This document shows positions 25,974-35,118 of a DNA stretch of 54,262 nucleotides, piece by piece. The DNA comes from an uncultured Nitrospira sp. Its GTDB lineage: Bacteria; Nitrospirota; Nitrospiria; Nitrospirales; Nitrospiraceae. The translations under genes and the position numbers were made by a program. The notes beneath the pieces are model-generated. The model worked only from the letters and a program-made list of their open reading frames with translations, had not been told where the DNA came from and made no database searches. Position 1 is the stretch's first letter. Every line of letters begins with the position of its first letter. The stretch is from positions 1 to 54,262 of the forward strand of contig CABVRZ010000032.1 in assembly GCA_902500775.1 (NCBI GenBank), written 5' to 3'.

Positions 25974-28277
25974 ATGGCAGCCGGTCTTTTCCTAGGAATG
26001 TTGCTCCTCTTGAGCCTCTCGCTCTGGCATGCACTTCGAGTGCAGCGGGAGAGCATTCTGAAGTCGCAGGTGATCGAAGCAACTAAATGTGGTGTGCTCA
26101 TCACTGATGCCACGCTCTCGCACCATCCTATCCGCCAAGTGAACAGAGCCTTCCTCTCGATGACCGGCTACGCCGAGCATGAAATTCTCGGACAACTCTA
26201 CACGATTCTTAGTGGTCCCGATACTGATCGCGCGTCGATGGAAACGCTTGGACTGGCCCTTCAGGATGGTTGGGCTTGTCGAGTGTGTGCACGCCATTAT
26301 CGAAAGGATGGCACCTCGTTTTGGAATGAGGTGATGCTTTCTCCGGTCAAGAACCGGCTGGGGCAACTCAGCGCAGTCATCTGGGTCATGCGCGATGTCT
26401 CCCATGTCCGAGAGTTGGAAGTTGAGTTCCGCAATCTGCCGCCTCCAACCCTTTTATGCGATCACGTTTCAGAAGGCCTCTTAGTGGTGATAGGCACAGA
26501 GGTGGTGTATGTGAACAAGACCGGCTCCGATATCCTCGGAGTCGCATCCGGTGATCAGGTGATTGGGCATGATTTTTTAGACATGGTGCATCCGGACTTG
26601 CGAGAGGGTGTTCGACAACAGTTCGCACAGAGACCGCTCGTACCGGATTCCAACCGCTACATTCAAACGAGGGTCCTGCGTTTTGATGGGCCAGCTGTTG
26701 CTGTTGCGATGTCGATGCGTTCCATTCTCTGGGGAGAGCAAGAATCGGTTCTCATTTGTTTTTCCGACGCCCCGCATGGGAAGCCCACAGAGGCATCAGA
26801 ATCTTATGATTATCAACCGTTCCCGCCCGGGGATACGATCGCAGATATGAATAGTTGGACCTGGGATGGGGATCGTGGCACAGGTCTATGGTCGGCCGAG
26901 CAGTACCGGATCTTGGGGTACGAGCCTGGGTCAGTGCCGCCGACCTATGACACCTTTAAAAAATCGCTGCATCCAGAGGATCGTGATCGTGTTCTCGCAT
27001 TGTTCGAAGAGACGTTTACCTCTGATCGCCCTTACGATATCGAGTGCCGAATCATTCAACCCTCCGGCGTGGTGCGATTTGTCCGTTGCCGAGGTGTCCT
27101 CATGCACGGATTGCCGGATCAGCCGATCAGGATGTCGGGAACCATCGAAGACATTAGCGACTACAAGCTCATGGCGACGCTGGCAGAGGAACGCGTGCTT
27201 CAGCTTAAGGTTGCTTTGGAAGCGTCTTCGAGTGGCATGGTCTTGGTGAGCCGAGAAGGAACGATTTCTCTTGCCAATGGGAAGATTGAGCAGATGTTGG
27301 GGTATGGGTACGGAGAACTGGTCGGCCGTCCTGTCGACTCTCTATTTCAGTCCTCTGATCGTGCACGGTATGTTTGCGAAGCTCGCGATGCCTTGTCGGC
27401 CTCGGCCGACGATCGTTCAAGAATTGATGTGGAACTGCAGAGCTTGCGGAGGGATGGTTCGGGATTCCCTGCTGAGATTGGCTTGTACCCGATTGTTCTA
27501 TCCTCAGGGATATCGCTCTTGGTGACCATTGTCGACATCACGACTCGTCGTCATGCTGAACGAACACGCCGGGATGATCACGTGCGCTTGGATCTGGCTG
27601 TGCAGGTTGGGCAGATCGGGATCTTCGAGTATGACCACAAGACGGATACGGGCTGGTGGTCCCCGGTTCTACGAGCCATCCATGGTCTCGGGATGGAGGA
27701 ATCCGTTTCGCTGGAGCGGTATGTGCAACTGGTCCATCCCTCTGATCGAGACATGATGAGTGTGATCACTCGATCACTTAAGAATCCCCAGGAGGATCGG
27801 ACTTTTGAGGTGACCTACCGTATTCTTCGGACCGATGGCGCCATTCGCACGATCAATCTCTGCTACGTGACGTGGTTTGATCGAAAGGACAGCTTAGCTC
27901 AGCCACGCCAGACTGTCGGGATGCTCGTTGATATCACGGATCGGACCTCCTCCGTGAGTCTTACGCCGCCTCTTTCTAACGTGGGATCTCCCCAGGCCAT
28001 TCCTCGCAGTATCTTCCATGAGTTCAACAACAGTCTGACCGCGGTTCTTGGTTTCAGCGAGTTGGCCCTTTCGCTCATCCCCATCGATAATAAGGCCCAT
28101 CGCCATCTCCAGCAAGTGATCACTGCTGGGAGAAACGCTCGAGAGTTGGCTCAAACTATTCGTCGTGCTTCGGATCAAACGACTCCCTATCGGGGATCCG
28201 TTCCGCCGCAACAGCCTGGATCTGATCCATCGCCATCACAGCCTGAGGTGCCAGATGTTGTCGGTCCTTATCGTTGA
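25974..28277 (+). CDS. Membrane-anchored five-PAS sensor ending in a DHp helix pair, without ATPase domain
   Basis: A 767-residue protein. The ATG at 25974 follows GGGAGG (25959-25964); a GTG at 25941 is the alternative. Residues about 3-20 form one membrane helix. Five PAS modules follow (roughly 30-150, 155-280, 295-410, 415-535, 540-655). The C-terminus carries a HisKA-like phosphoacceptor segment, His682 in IFHEFNNSLTAVLGFSELAL, and a second helix, then ends after a Pro/Gln-rich tail. No N-box, G1 or G2 box of HATPase_c is present, and the next gene starts before this one stops. It therefore cannot autophosphorylate by itself and may be phosphorylated in trans or act as a phosphotransfer scaffold. 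Confidence 0.85.
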   Translation: MAAGLFLGMLLLLSLSLWHALRVQRESILKSQVIEATKCGVLITDATLSHHPIRQVNRAFLSMTGYAEHEILGQLYTILSGPDTDRASMETLGLALQDGWACRVCARHYRKDGTSFWNEVMLSPVKNRLGQLSAVIWVMRDVSHVRELEVEFRNLPPPTLLCDHVSEGLLVVIGTEVVYVNKTGSDILGVASGDQVIGHDFLDMVHPDLREGVRQQFAQRPLVPDSNRYIQTRVLRFDGPAVAVAMSMRSILWGEQESVLICFSDAPHGKPTEASESYDYQPFPPGDTIADMNSWTWDGDRGTGLWSAEQYRILGYEPGSVPPTYDTFKKSLHPEDRDRVLALFEETFTSDRPYDIECRIIQPSGVVRFVRCRGVLMHGLPDQPIRMSGTIEDISDYKLMATLAEERVLQLKVALEASSSGMVLVSREGTISLANGKIEQMLGYGYGELVGRPVDSLFQSSDRARYVCEARDALSASADDRSRIDVELQSLRRDGSGFPAEIGLYPIVLSSGISLLVTIVDITTRRHAERTRRDDHVRLDLAVQVGQIGIFEYDHKTDTGWWSPVLRAIHGLGMEESVSLERYVQLVHPSDRDMMSVITRSLKNPQEDRTFEVTYRILRTDGAIRTINLCYVTWFDRKDSLAQPRQTVGMLVDITDRTSSVSLTPPLSNVGSPQAIPRSIFHEFNNSLTAVLGFSELALSLIPIDNKAHRHLQQVITAGRNARELAQTIRRASDQTTPYRGSVPPQQPGSDPSPSQPEVPDVVGPYR

Positions 28278-28626
28278 TGATCAAGCCGAAATCCGCCAAC
28301 TGATCCGGGATGCTTTGGAGGGAGCGGGTTACCATGTCGAGGAGGCTCGGGATGGAAAAGAGGGAGTTGAGCGCTATCGCGCGACGCCGGCCGATCTCGT
28401 CCTGATGGATATCGTGATGCCGGATCAGGATGGATTAGAGGCCATTATGGCGCTCCGGCGAGAATTCCCTGAATCTCGCATCATTGCGATGACAGGAGCG
28501 AGCGACACGATCGGTATTCTCAATTTCTTAGACGTGGCAAAAATGTTTGGAGCCAAGCGGACCCTTCAAAAGCCGTTTGAGCTCCAAGCACTTCTTGAAG
28601 TTGTTGCATCCGAGGTCACGACCTAG
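28255..28626 (+). CDS. Stand-alone CheY-like receiver
   Basis: A 123-residue single receiver domain. The acidic pair is at residues 8-9 (IVDDQ), the phosphoacceptor is Asp52 (LVLMDIVMPDQDG), the Thr/Ser switch lies in AMTGAS and the Lys in LQKPFE. There is no output domain. The ATG at 28255 overlaps the upstream sensor gene by 23 nt, implying translational coupling and a joint function: the receiver may be the phosphate donor/acceptor partner of the ATPase-less sensor. Confidence 0.9.
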   Translation: MLSVLIVDDQAEIRQLIRDALEGAGYHVEEARDGKEGVERYRATPADLVLMDIVMPDQDGLEAIMALRREFPESRIIAMTGASDTIGILNFLDVAKMFGAKRTLQKPFELQALLEVVASEVTT

Positions 28627-28718
28627 CCGGCCCTCCTGTGCGCTCGTTCCCCTTACATTGACTTGGTCCTACAATCCCGTCAGACTTGGGCCCTTCTCGG
28701 TGTGCGTAGCCTGTAACT

Positions 28719-29144
28719 ATGAGACTGCTGAATTGTTTTCTGGGGATCCTCGTCGTCAGTATCGGATTCTGGCTGATCTGGGGAACGGTTGCTCCGGTCG
28801 TGGTGCTCGGATGGGCGGTTGTCGTGGGGGCCTTTCTCTGGCTGAAAGCCACGTCGATCACAGAAATCTGGGCGTGGGCGACCCTGTTGCTTGGGCTGGA
28901 AAGCTTTGCCTGGCCAGTGGTGTTGATGATTCAACTCAAGGGCCAATCCGAGTCCCTCCCCGAAGCCGAGATGGGTACCATCCTCTCCGCGGTTGTACTG
29001 GGTCTGTTCTCTTCCGTATTTTGGATTTCATTTTCCTATGGCCTGTTCAAACGAGCCTGGCGAACAGATCAACCGTCGTCTGAGGAGGAGTACGAGCCAA
29101 CCCGGACGTCGTTATCTCGATCGAGAAAAAAGAAAGTCGTGTAA
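28719..29144 (+). CDS. Small four-helix membrane protein, unknown function
   Basis: A 141-residue protein with about four membrane helices (roughly 4-22, 25-43, 50-75, 86-110) and a charged, Ser/Lys/Arg-rich cytoplasmic tail ending SRSRKKKVV. I do not recognise the family. It starts 92 nt after the receiver gene and ends 2 nt from the convergent priA stop. The hydrophobic pattern and position support a real gene. Confidence 0.7.
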   Translation: MRLLNCFLGILVVSIGFWLIWGTVAPVVVLGWAVVVGAFLWLKATSITEIWAWATLLLGLESFAWPVVLMIQLKGQSESLPEAEMGTILSAVVLGLFSSVFWISFSYGLFKRAWRTDQPSSEEEYEPTRTSLSRSRKKKVV

Positions 29145-29146
29145 CG

Positions 29147-31396
29147 TTACCCACTGTCTACCGGGTCCATATCGACGACGAATTGGACTTGCTTGTGTCG
29201 ATATTGTCGTTCCATCCGCTCAACCGAATCCCGGAGCCGATGCGCGAGGATGTCAGGATCAGTTCCCTTCACGAGGAGTCGACGATGGGACTGGCCGCGT
29301 GGTTGTCTCCCCTGTGTCGGTATCGGTCCTAGAACTACAAGGTGTTCCTCGACAGAAGTCTGTTGTTGAAGGTCGGTCCCCCACCGGGTGGCGGCTTCTT
29401 CAACGAGAGTTGTCGTGTGCCCGGTGACGGTAAGATCGGCGATGTGGCACACGGGTGGATAGTTGAGAAGCCGACGTGCAGCGAGTTCTTCGTCATAGAA
29501 TTGATGAGGGTTCTCAGATAAGAGTGCTTGGACGGTGTGATGGGAGGGGAGGCGGGTCTGCACGATGACTCGCCCTCCAACGGACGCTGGGTACGCCAAA
29601 CTTACTGCATCAACAAGGAGATGGTACGTCCGTTCTGCGGCTCGAAAATCCGAGATGTGCAAGCCAGAATCCGCTTGAAGGATTCCGACCACATGGTGCT
29701 GTGGGAGTGGCTCACGGGTGAAGAGTGCTTGCGTCCCTATCAGGATATCGCAGGATCCCGATCGGGCACGTTCCCACAGGGAACGGGCGGTGGCTGGACG
29801 GCGGAGGGTGTCACTGTCGAGACGTACAATCGTAGCATGAGGGAACAGGCGATGAGTTTCAGCTTCGACTTTTTCGGTACCTTCGCCAATAGGACTCACG
29901 TGAGCTGCGTGACAGAGGGGACAGACATCCGGCAACTGTTCCACAACTCCGCAATAGCGACAAGTAAGGCTGCCAGCATCTCGGTAGTATGGGAGTGCGG
30001 TCGTGCAGGAAGGACAACGAGGTACCCAGCCACAATCTCGACAGATCAGCGTGCTGGCATATCCTCTCTTATTCAGGAACAGCAGAATCCTTTTCTTGCC
30101 TGCTAATGCTTCATGCATGGCAGAACGGAGGCCTTGGCTTAAGAGAGTGCCTCCTGACTCCTGGCCGAGATCAACCAGATCAATCGTGGGTCGAAGGGTC
30201 ATGTCCTGCTGAACGCGATGTACCTCTGCGTCGGTATCGAATTGCGATTCCAGCGAGGGATGTTCCGATGCAAGTACCACCACCGCGTGCCCCTCCTTCG
30301 CCCGTAGGCAGGCCACATCTCTGGCATGGTACCGAGGCTCTCTGGGTTCTTTGAGGGCTGAGTCCTCTTCTCCTTCAACCCAGATGAGTCCAAGTGAATC
30401 AAGCTGAGCAAAGATGGCTGAACGGGTTCCTACGATGACCGACGGAGTCGGGCCTTGATGATCCCCTCGGCGAGGCGTGTTAGCTGGCTGGCCCACGTCA
30501 ATCTGAAGTCCACTTAATGATGAGAGCATGTGTGTCAACCATCGCGCTTTTGCTGTCTCTCCACACACCACGATTGTTGATTTGTTGCGTAAATGTGCCT
30601 GGCGAATAGCGTCAGCCAGTCTTGCTATTCGGTGTTTCCATGGAGCGTGGAGCACGATTTTCTTCATATGGCCGGCCTGAAAGCACTCATGGAGAAGAGT
30701 GCGCCAGGTTGGGTCTACCTCGGGGAGTTGGTCTCTGTCGATTGCGGCGTGAGGCAATGCTTGCTGTTTCGCTGGCTCAGTCAGGGGAGGGAGCTGTCGC
30801 TTGCGAGTCTGGGTGGCTGACCGTACACGATCGACCCACGAGCGCTCGATCAGGGCATCAACCGCTCGCAAGGCATCGATCCGTGGAGTCGGTTGGAGTG
30901 TGGACGACAAGATTCCGAAGGCTCGGCGGCTGATTCGCTGCAGCATCGGCCGTAGTGAATCGGGGCAGTTCCCTGTTTCCAGGGCCTCGCGGCCGAGTTG
31001 TGTGGCGATATAGCGGGTGGGGGAGACGGGCATCGGGGCGCAAAGTAACCGAAGGCATTGGCCCCAGGGTGCCACATAGTACTCTGCAATCTTCCGAGAG
31101 AGATCGAGCAGAGTGGGAGAGATCGTCGAAGTGTGCCGATCTTCGACCAGGGAAAGGATCGCTTTGAGGGATGCAGGTGTCATTTCTGGGGCGAGGTGGG
31201 AGCTGACAGAAACGACGACTCCTTCAAGGACGGATCGACCGAAAGGCACCTTTACCAGACGGCCGGTCTGAATACGCTGAGTTAAGGAGCAGGGAACGAG
31301 ATAGGTGAAGGTTTTTGCGATATGGCGTGGAATAAGTACATCAGCATACAGAGCCTCTGTGTGCTGGTGCGCAGCCGACGTATCCTGGCGAGCCAT
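29147..31396 (-). CDS. priA: Primosomal protein N' (PriA) homologue with degenerate helicase motifs
   Basis: A 749-residue protein, similar in length to PriA. The N-terminal 3'-DNA-end-binding domain (YADVLIPRHIAKTFTYLVP) and the zinc module with eight cysteines (CRDCG, CPSC, CRYCG, CPLC) are well preserved. The helicase motifs are not: where PriA has the Walker A GVTGSGKTEV this protein reads LHAPWKHRIARL; the DEEH box is WVEGEED; the motif V region reads GTQALFTREPLP; and the motif VI VAGRAGR is VSLAYPASVGG. ADSGLHISDFRAAERT, next to motif V, is kept. It is probably a DNA-binding replication-restart factor without ATP-driven unwinding, comparable to the ATPase-less PriA proteins of Actinobacteria. 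Confidence 0.88.
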   Translation of the reverse strand: MARQDTSAAHQHTEALYADVLIPRHIAKTFTYLVPCSLTQRIQTGRLVKVPFGRSVLEGVVVSVSSHLAPEMTPASLKAILSLVEDRHTSTISPTLLDLSRKIAEYYVAPWGQCLRLLCAPMPVSPTRYIATQLGREALETGNCPDSLRPMLQRISRRAFGILSSTLQPTPRIDALRAVDALIERSWVDRVRSATQTRKRQLPPLTEPAKQQALPHAAIDRDQLPEVDPTWRTLLHECFQAGHMKKIVLHAPWKHRIARLADAIRQAHLRNKSTIVVCGETAKARWLTHMLSSLSGLQIDVGQPANTPRRGDHQGPTPSVIVGTRSAIFAQLDSLGLIWVEGEEDSALKEPREPRYHARDVACLRAKEGHAVVVLASEHPSLESQFDTDAEVHRVQQDMTLRPTIDLVDLGQESGGTLLSQGLRSAMHEALAGKKRILLFLNKRGYASTLICRDCGWVPRCPSCTTALPYYRDAGSLTCRYCGVVEQLPDVCPLCHAAHVSPIGEGTEKVEAETHRLFPHATIVRLDSDTLRRPATARSLWERARSGSCDILIGTQALFTREPLPQHHVVGILQADSGLHISDFRAAERTYHLLVDAVSLAYPASVGGRVIVQTRLPSHHTVQALLSENPHQFYDEELAARRLLNYPPVCHIADLTVTGHTTTLVEEAATRWGTDLQQQTSVEEHLVVLGPIPTQGRQPRGQSHRRLLVKGTDPDILAHRLRDSVERMERQYRHKQVQFVVDMDPVDSG

Positions 31397-31520
31397 GCCG
31401 CATTCTAACAGTATGGAATTGTGAAGGACACCGAGTGTGTCACCTGTCCTGAGTAGGATGAGTAGGCGGTAGGAAGATTATGGGATGGACTGAGGATGGA
31501 TCCACCCTTCGTGAGTGATC

Positions 31521-33101
31521 CTATTCCGTTGGTGTTCCGCTTACTGGCTGTTGCTGAGCAGTCTCTGGTCGATTCGGCTCCATTGTCACGGAAGGACTAC
31601 TGGCGTCAGGCGTACCGGTACTGCTCTGGGAAGAATCGCCGAGGGACAACGTTCCACGGGTGGCGGAGCCTCCGGTATCCGAAGCAGGCGTAGAGGGGCT
31701 CGGTAGATTGTTGCTTCCGTTAGCGGTTAAATGGGGAGAATCTGTGCTCAACGTCCGTGTTTGTGAGGGCTCTTCAGGAGCATCGGCCTCGGCGATATAC
31801 AGAACGATCTCCACACGGCGATTCTTCGTGCGACCCTCTTCCATCTCATTCGACGCTGTTGGCTTGCTATCTCCAAGAGGCATGGCGGTAATCCTGGACG
31901 AGTCGATACCACCTTTCTCGATAAGATAGCGGAGCACACCGTTTGCGCGGACTTTAGACAATTCCCAATTACTCGGGTAACGGGCCTTGAGGGACGGGCC
32001 GATTTCGACATTATCAGTATGGCCTTCAATTCGAATCAGTCGGGTATCGCCGCTCATGCGCAGATATTCAATGAGCTGATCAAGCAGGGTGTAGTTCTCT
32101 GGCTTGAGAGCAGCATCCCCTGATTCATAGTGTAGGAACTTCGCGAACTCGCCCAGGTTGAGGCGACTTTGTCCAGCGGCATCCTGTACTTTCATCTTGC
32201 TGGAGACTAGATCGACCGGGGGTGCATGAGGTGTTGGATTGGTCTGTTCCGTTGGGACATGCGCGAGTGCTACGACAGGGGAAGAAGAGGGATCAGGAGT
32301 TCCGACGAATCTGAAGCGGTCTCCCTTAATGACACGGGTATTTGCCCTCAGGACTTTGGCAACCGCCGTGCGTGGTTCCGTCGATAACACTTTGAGCTGC
32401 CCAATCTTCCGGGGGGGCAACCCAGCGCTATACCGGTGAATCTCGAGGAGATCGCTTGTTTTCAGTCCATCCTCCCGTCCGCGATCGATGTACACAACAT
32501 TGGATTGTGAAACCAAAGTCATAGCGCGATCGGCCTGGAGTTCAACGATCATCCCTTCGAGGTCGGAGGCGTTCGTCGCGGAGCTGTTTGTGGCATCATG
32601 CGCTGGCATCGCGGAGGCGGTCGTAACATCTTTCGCTGGATCCTTAAATCGTGTGACCGGGTCGCCGGGGGCCACAGGCCCATAATTCACCAAAATTTCC
32701 GCCGTTGTGAGAGCGTGATCTGTAGCGGTCACCCGCACGACTGCCGAACGATTGACCACAAACCCAAGGTACTCTCGAGTGACGGGATGGAATACTTTTC
32801 GTACTCGTCGGTATACGGTAAAGAGATCACCGGTGACGACATCGGCTGGGTTATCCAACTTGAGATACAGGGAGTCTCCTTTTCCCAAGAGCATTCGATT
32901 CCCCGATGCTTGATTGTCACCGGTGACCAAATTCACGGTCCCATCCATCGGCGATGTCTTCTCAATCATTCCGCTGGAGAAGGCGAGCGCTCCGTCCAGA
33001 ATCCGAACCGACTCGAGATTTGAGGCCTGAGCGAGCGCCCAATCAAGGCAGAGACTCATTCCTGAATACAATACCAAGAGGAGGGAGATCGTGATTTTCA
33101 T
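31521..33101 (-). CDS. OmpA-like peptidoglycan-binding envelope protein
   Basis: A 526-residue exported protein. The ATG at 33101, preceded by AAGGA, starts a signal peptide (ILLLVLYSG-type core, ending ALAQA near residue 25). The middle (30-290) is a beta-rich region without a family I can name, with two similar halves (DLFTVYRRVRKV and DLLEIHRYSAGL). The OmpA_C domain (about 325-430) has IEGHTDNVEIG and the NRRVEIVL motif that binds diaminopimelate. The final 90 residues are Ser/Thr/Pro-rich and disordered. It probably links outer membrane and cell wall. An upstream in-frame extension to 33359 lacks a credible start. Confidence 0.85.
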   Translation of the reverse strand: MKITISLLLVLYSGMSLCLDWALAQASNLESVRILDGALAFSSGMIEKTSPMDGTVNLVTGDNQASGNRMLLGKGDSLYLKLDNPADVVTGDLFTVYRRVRKVFHPVTREYLGFVVNRSAVVRVTATDHALTTAEILVNYGPVAPGDPVTRFKDPAKDVTTASAMPAHDATNSSATNASDLEGMIVELQADRAMTLVSQSNVVYIDRGREDGLKTSDLLEIHRYSAGLPPRKIGQLKVLSTEPRTAVAKVLRANTRVIKGDRFRFVGTPDPSSSPVVALAHVPTEQTNPTPHAPPVDLVSSKMKVQDAAGQSRLNLGEFAKFLHYESGDAALKPENYTLLDQLIEYLRMSGDTRLIRIEGHTDNVEIGPSLKARYPSNWELSKVRANGVLRYLIEKGGIDSSRITAMPLGDSKPTASNEMEEGRTKNRRVEIVLYIAEADAPEEPSQTRTLSTDSPHLTANGSNNLPSPSTPASDTGGSATRGTLSLGDSSQSSTGTPDASSPSVTMEPNRPETAQQQPVSGTPTE

Positions 33102-33275
33102 AAAAGGAATCCTTATTTGAGGCGAAGGTCGCTTCAAAACCATAGCAAACGACGCTGTCTTGTCAAGAATTTGAGGTGAACGTGCATAGGGTTTGACCTG
33201 AGTTTCTTTCAGGTGGTAACGTGCGAGCTGTGGAGGTTTTCTATCAATTCCTCGAGATGTATACTGAGGCGCGAT

Positions 33276-33479
33276 ATGGATGTTGAGAACGTAGCCAATG
33301 GGTATCTTGCTGGTTTTAGGGGATTCCCTAAAAAGGCCCGAATCGAAACCCAGATTCATCGGAGACGGGCGGCCAAGCCGCTGTCCGCGCTGGTGTTAGA
33401 ATGGGAGCAGGCGAAGCCTACGACATCCGACGAGCGTGCAGACCAAGAACAGTTGTTAAGTGACCAATCCATCCCGTGA
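33276..33479 (+). CDS. Small hypothetical protein (67 aa)
   Basis: A short ORF starting at ATG 33276 with GAGG (33265-33268) 7 nt upstream. The 67 residues are charged, with a basic centre (KKARIETQIHRRRAAK) and an acidic end (TSDERADQEQ). No family was recognised. It lies divergently from the OmpA-like gene and ahead of the nuo cluster. Without homologues it may be spurious. Confidence 0.4.
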   Translation: MDVENVANGYLAGFRGFPKKARIETQIHRRRAAKPLSALVLEWEQAKPTTSDERADQEQLLSDQSIP

Positions 33480-33594
33480 TGGTTGTTCTCGTCAGATTCT
33501 AACTCCTTGTATAATCAATCATTTTATTTCTATTCCCCACCTGCCTGGATGTAGGGCTTTCGGGTGAGCAAGGCTTAGGTCCTTTGTTCGCTTG

Positions 33595-33610
33595 CTATCC
33601 CAAAGGATAG
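33595..33610 (+). promoter_or_regulatory. Hairpin in the nuo leader
   Basis: CTATCC (33595-33600) and GGATAG (33605-33610) form a perfect 6-bp stem with a CAAA loop, about 70 nt before nuoA. A TATAAT at 33510-33515 lacks a good -35 partner. The 199-nt leader between 33480 and 33678 holds no ORF. Any regulatory role is inferred. Confidence 0.3.
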
Positions 33611-33678
33611 GGCACTAAGATTTCACCCCTTGCGCCTGGAATAGTCTTTCAGGTCAATGCCTTGTAAGAGAAAACCAT

Positions 33679-34062
33679 ATGAGCGGATCAGAGATTCTTC
33701 TTGAATATCTGACGAAGTATTTCCCAATTTTTCTCTTTATCTTCGTAGGGTTAATTTTGGGAATGCTGACGTTGTTGGTCAGCTACTTTGTGCAACCCAG
33801 ATATCCTGAGCCCGAGAAACTATCAACCTATGAGTGCGGATCCGAGCCATTTTCAGACGCGCGAATGCCGTTCCCTGTCAGGTATTATATTTTTGCGATG
33901 TTGTTCGTCATCTTCGACATCGAGGTCATTTTTCTCTATCCCTGGGCGGTTGTGTTCACCAAAATCGGGGTTGTCGGATTGATTGAGATGTTGATCTTTA
34001 TTGGGCTGTTTGTCGTGGCCTATGTGTATGCCTGGCGCAAAGGCGCTCTGGAGTGGGATTGA
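33679..34062 (+). CDS. nuoA: NADH-quinone oxidoreductase subunit A
   Basis: A 127-residue membrane subunit with three helices (about 13-36, 65-88, 93-115). The loop YECGSEPFSDARMPFPVRYY after helix 1 and the helix 2 stretch FVIFDIEVIFLYPWAV are hallmark NuoA/ND3 sequences near the quinone tunnel. It opens the cluster and is followed 6 nt later by nuoB. Confidence 0.96.
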   Translation: MSGSEILLEYLTKYFPIFLFIFVGLILGMLTLLVSYFVQPRYPEPEKLSTYECGSEPFSDARMPFPVRYYIFAMLFVIFDIEVIFLYPWAVVFTKIGVVGLIEMLIFIGLFVVAYVYAWRKGALEWD

Positions 34063-34068
34063 GGGCTT

Positions 34069-34596
34069 ATGGGACTGATCCAGTTAGGACGTCATGAGAA
34101 GGATGGGGTTCCGGACGTGATTACGGGCTCCCTTGAAAAGGCCGTCAACTGGGCCAGAAAAGGCTCGCTTTGGCCAATGACCTTCGGACTCGCCTGTTGT
34201 GCCATCGAAATGATGGCCGCTGTCTCGTCACGGTACGATCTGGATCGCTTTGGGGCCGGAGTGTTTCGTGGGTCGCCACGGCAATCGGATTTGATGATTG
34301 TGGCAGGAACAGTGTGTCGTCGAATGGCGCCGGTCATTCGGAAAATTTACGATCAAATGCCTGAGCCGAAATACGTGATTGCTATGGGTTCTTGTGCAAC
34401 GTCTGGGAATATCTACGATAGTTATCCGGTCGTACAGGGCGTGGACCGGTTCATTCCGGTTGATATTTATGTGCCCGGTTGTCCACCAACCCCGGAGGCC
34501 CTCCTGGACGGGATCCTCAAGCTGCAAGAGCGCATCATGCAAAAACGTGTGTTTGTCACGCAACCTGATCAGGTGAAGGCGAATTTGAAGGCCTGA
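34069..34596 (+). CDS. nuoB: NADH-quinone oxidoreductase subunit B, cluster N2 carrier
   Basis: A 175-residue peripheral-arm subunit that holds the terminal [4Fe-4S] cluster N2. The ligands are readable: tandem Cys in GLACCAIEM, one Cys in AMGSCATSG and one in [31 protein letters not shown] lies between. Length is typical. It follows nuoA by 6 nt and precedes nuoC by 10 nt. Confidence 0.97.
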   Translation: MGLIQLGRHEKDGVPDVITGSLEKAVNWARKGSLWPMTFGLACCAIEMMAAVSSRYDLDRFGAGVFRGSPRQSDLMIVAGTVCRRMAPVIRKIYDQMPEPKYVIAMGSCATSGNIYDSYPVVQGVDRFIPVDIYVPGCPPTPEALLDGILKLQERIMQKRVFVTQPDQVKANLKA

Positions 34597-34606
34597 CGAA
34601 ACGGAC

Positions 34607-35104
34607 ATGCACCCTCTCTTACTGCGGGTTCAACATACGTTCTCGGTTGGTGTGACCAACATGAGCGAATGGCGTGGCGATGTGGCCGTGACGGTCACTC
34701 GTGACAAGCTCCGCGAGGTTGCCCTATTTCTACGTGATGATCCAGGGATGGATTTTGATTATATCGTCCATGTGAGCTCCGTGGATTGGCCTGATGATGA
34801 AGAACGGTTTGAGGTAGTCTGGGAGTTCTACTCGATTCGAAAACGCCACCGAATTCGACTCAAGACTCGGGTGCCCGAATCAGATTGTGTGGTGGATTCT
34901 TTGACGGATCTGTGGAAAGGGGCGGACTTCATGGAGCGTGAAGTCTACGACATGATGGGGATCCGTTTCCGAAACCATCCGGATCTCCGTCGTATTCTCA
35001 TGCCTGATGACTACACTGAGGGGTATCCCTTGCGGAAAGATTTTCCGTTGCGTGGTAAGGGATGGCGAGATACGTTTGAGTTTTTGGACGAAGTGCAGCG
35101 GTAG
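34607..35104 (+). CDS. nuoC: NADH-quinone oxidoreductase subunit C
   Basis: A 165-residue 30-kDa-type subunit. The signature GADFMEREVYDMMGIRFRNHPDLRRILMPDD is split here into its characteristic elements EREVYDMMGI and HPDLRRILMPDD, followed by GYPLRKDFPLRG. It is a separate gene, not fused to nuoD as in some bacteria. The start at 34607 follows closely on nuoB. Confidence 0.96.
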   Translation: MHPLLLRVQHTFSVGVTNMSEWRGDVAVTVTRDKLREVALFLRDDPGMDFDYIVHVSSVDWPDDEERFEVVWEFYSIRKRHRIRLKTRVPESDCVVDSLTDLWKGADFMEREVYDMMGIRFRNHPDLRRILMPDDYTEGYPLRKDFPLRGKGWRDTFEFLDEVQR

Positions 35105-35118
35105 GGGTTAAACGTCGC

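Noticed and set aside
25974..26420. First PAS of the ATPase-less sensor considered as a LOV photosensor
   Set aside because: The sequence around the LOV motif reads ILGQLYTILSG and lacks the flavin-binding cysteine, so it is only LOV-like.
28547..29083. Plus-strand 178-aa open frame overlapping the small membrane protein
   Set aside because: It is a shadow frame: the hydrophobic reading in the frame starting at 28719 is much more protein-like and ends neatly before priA.
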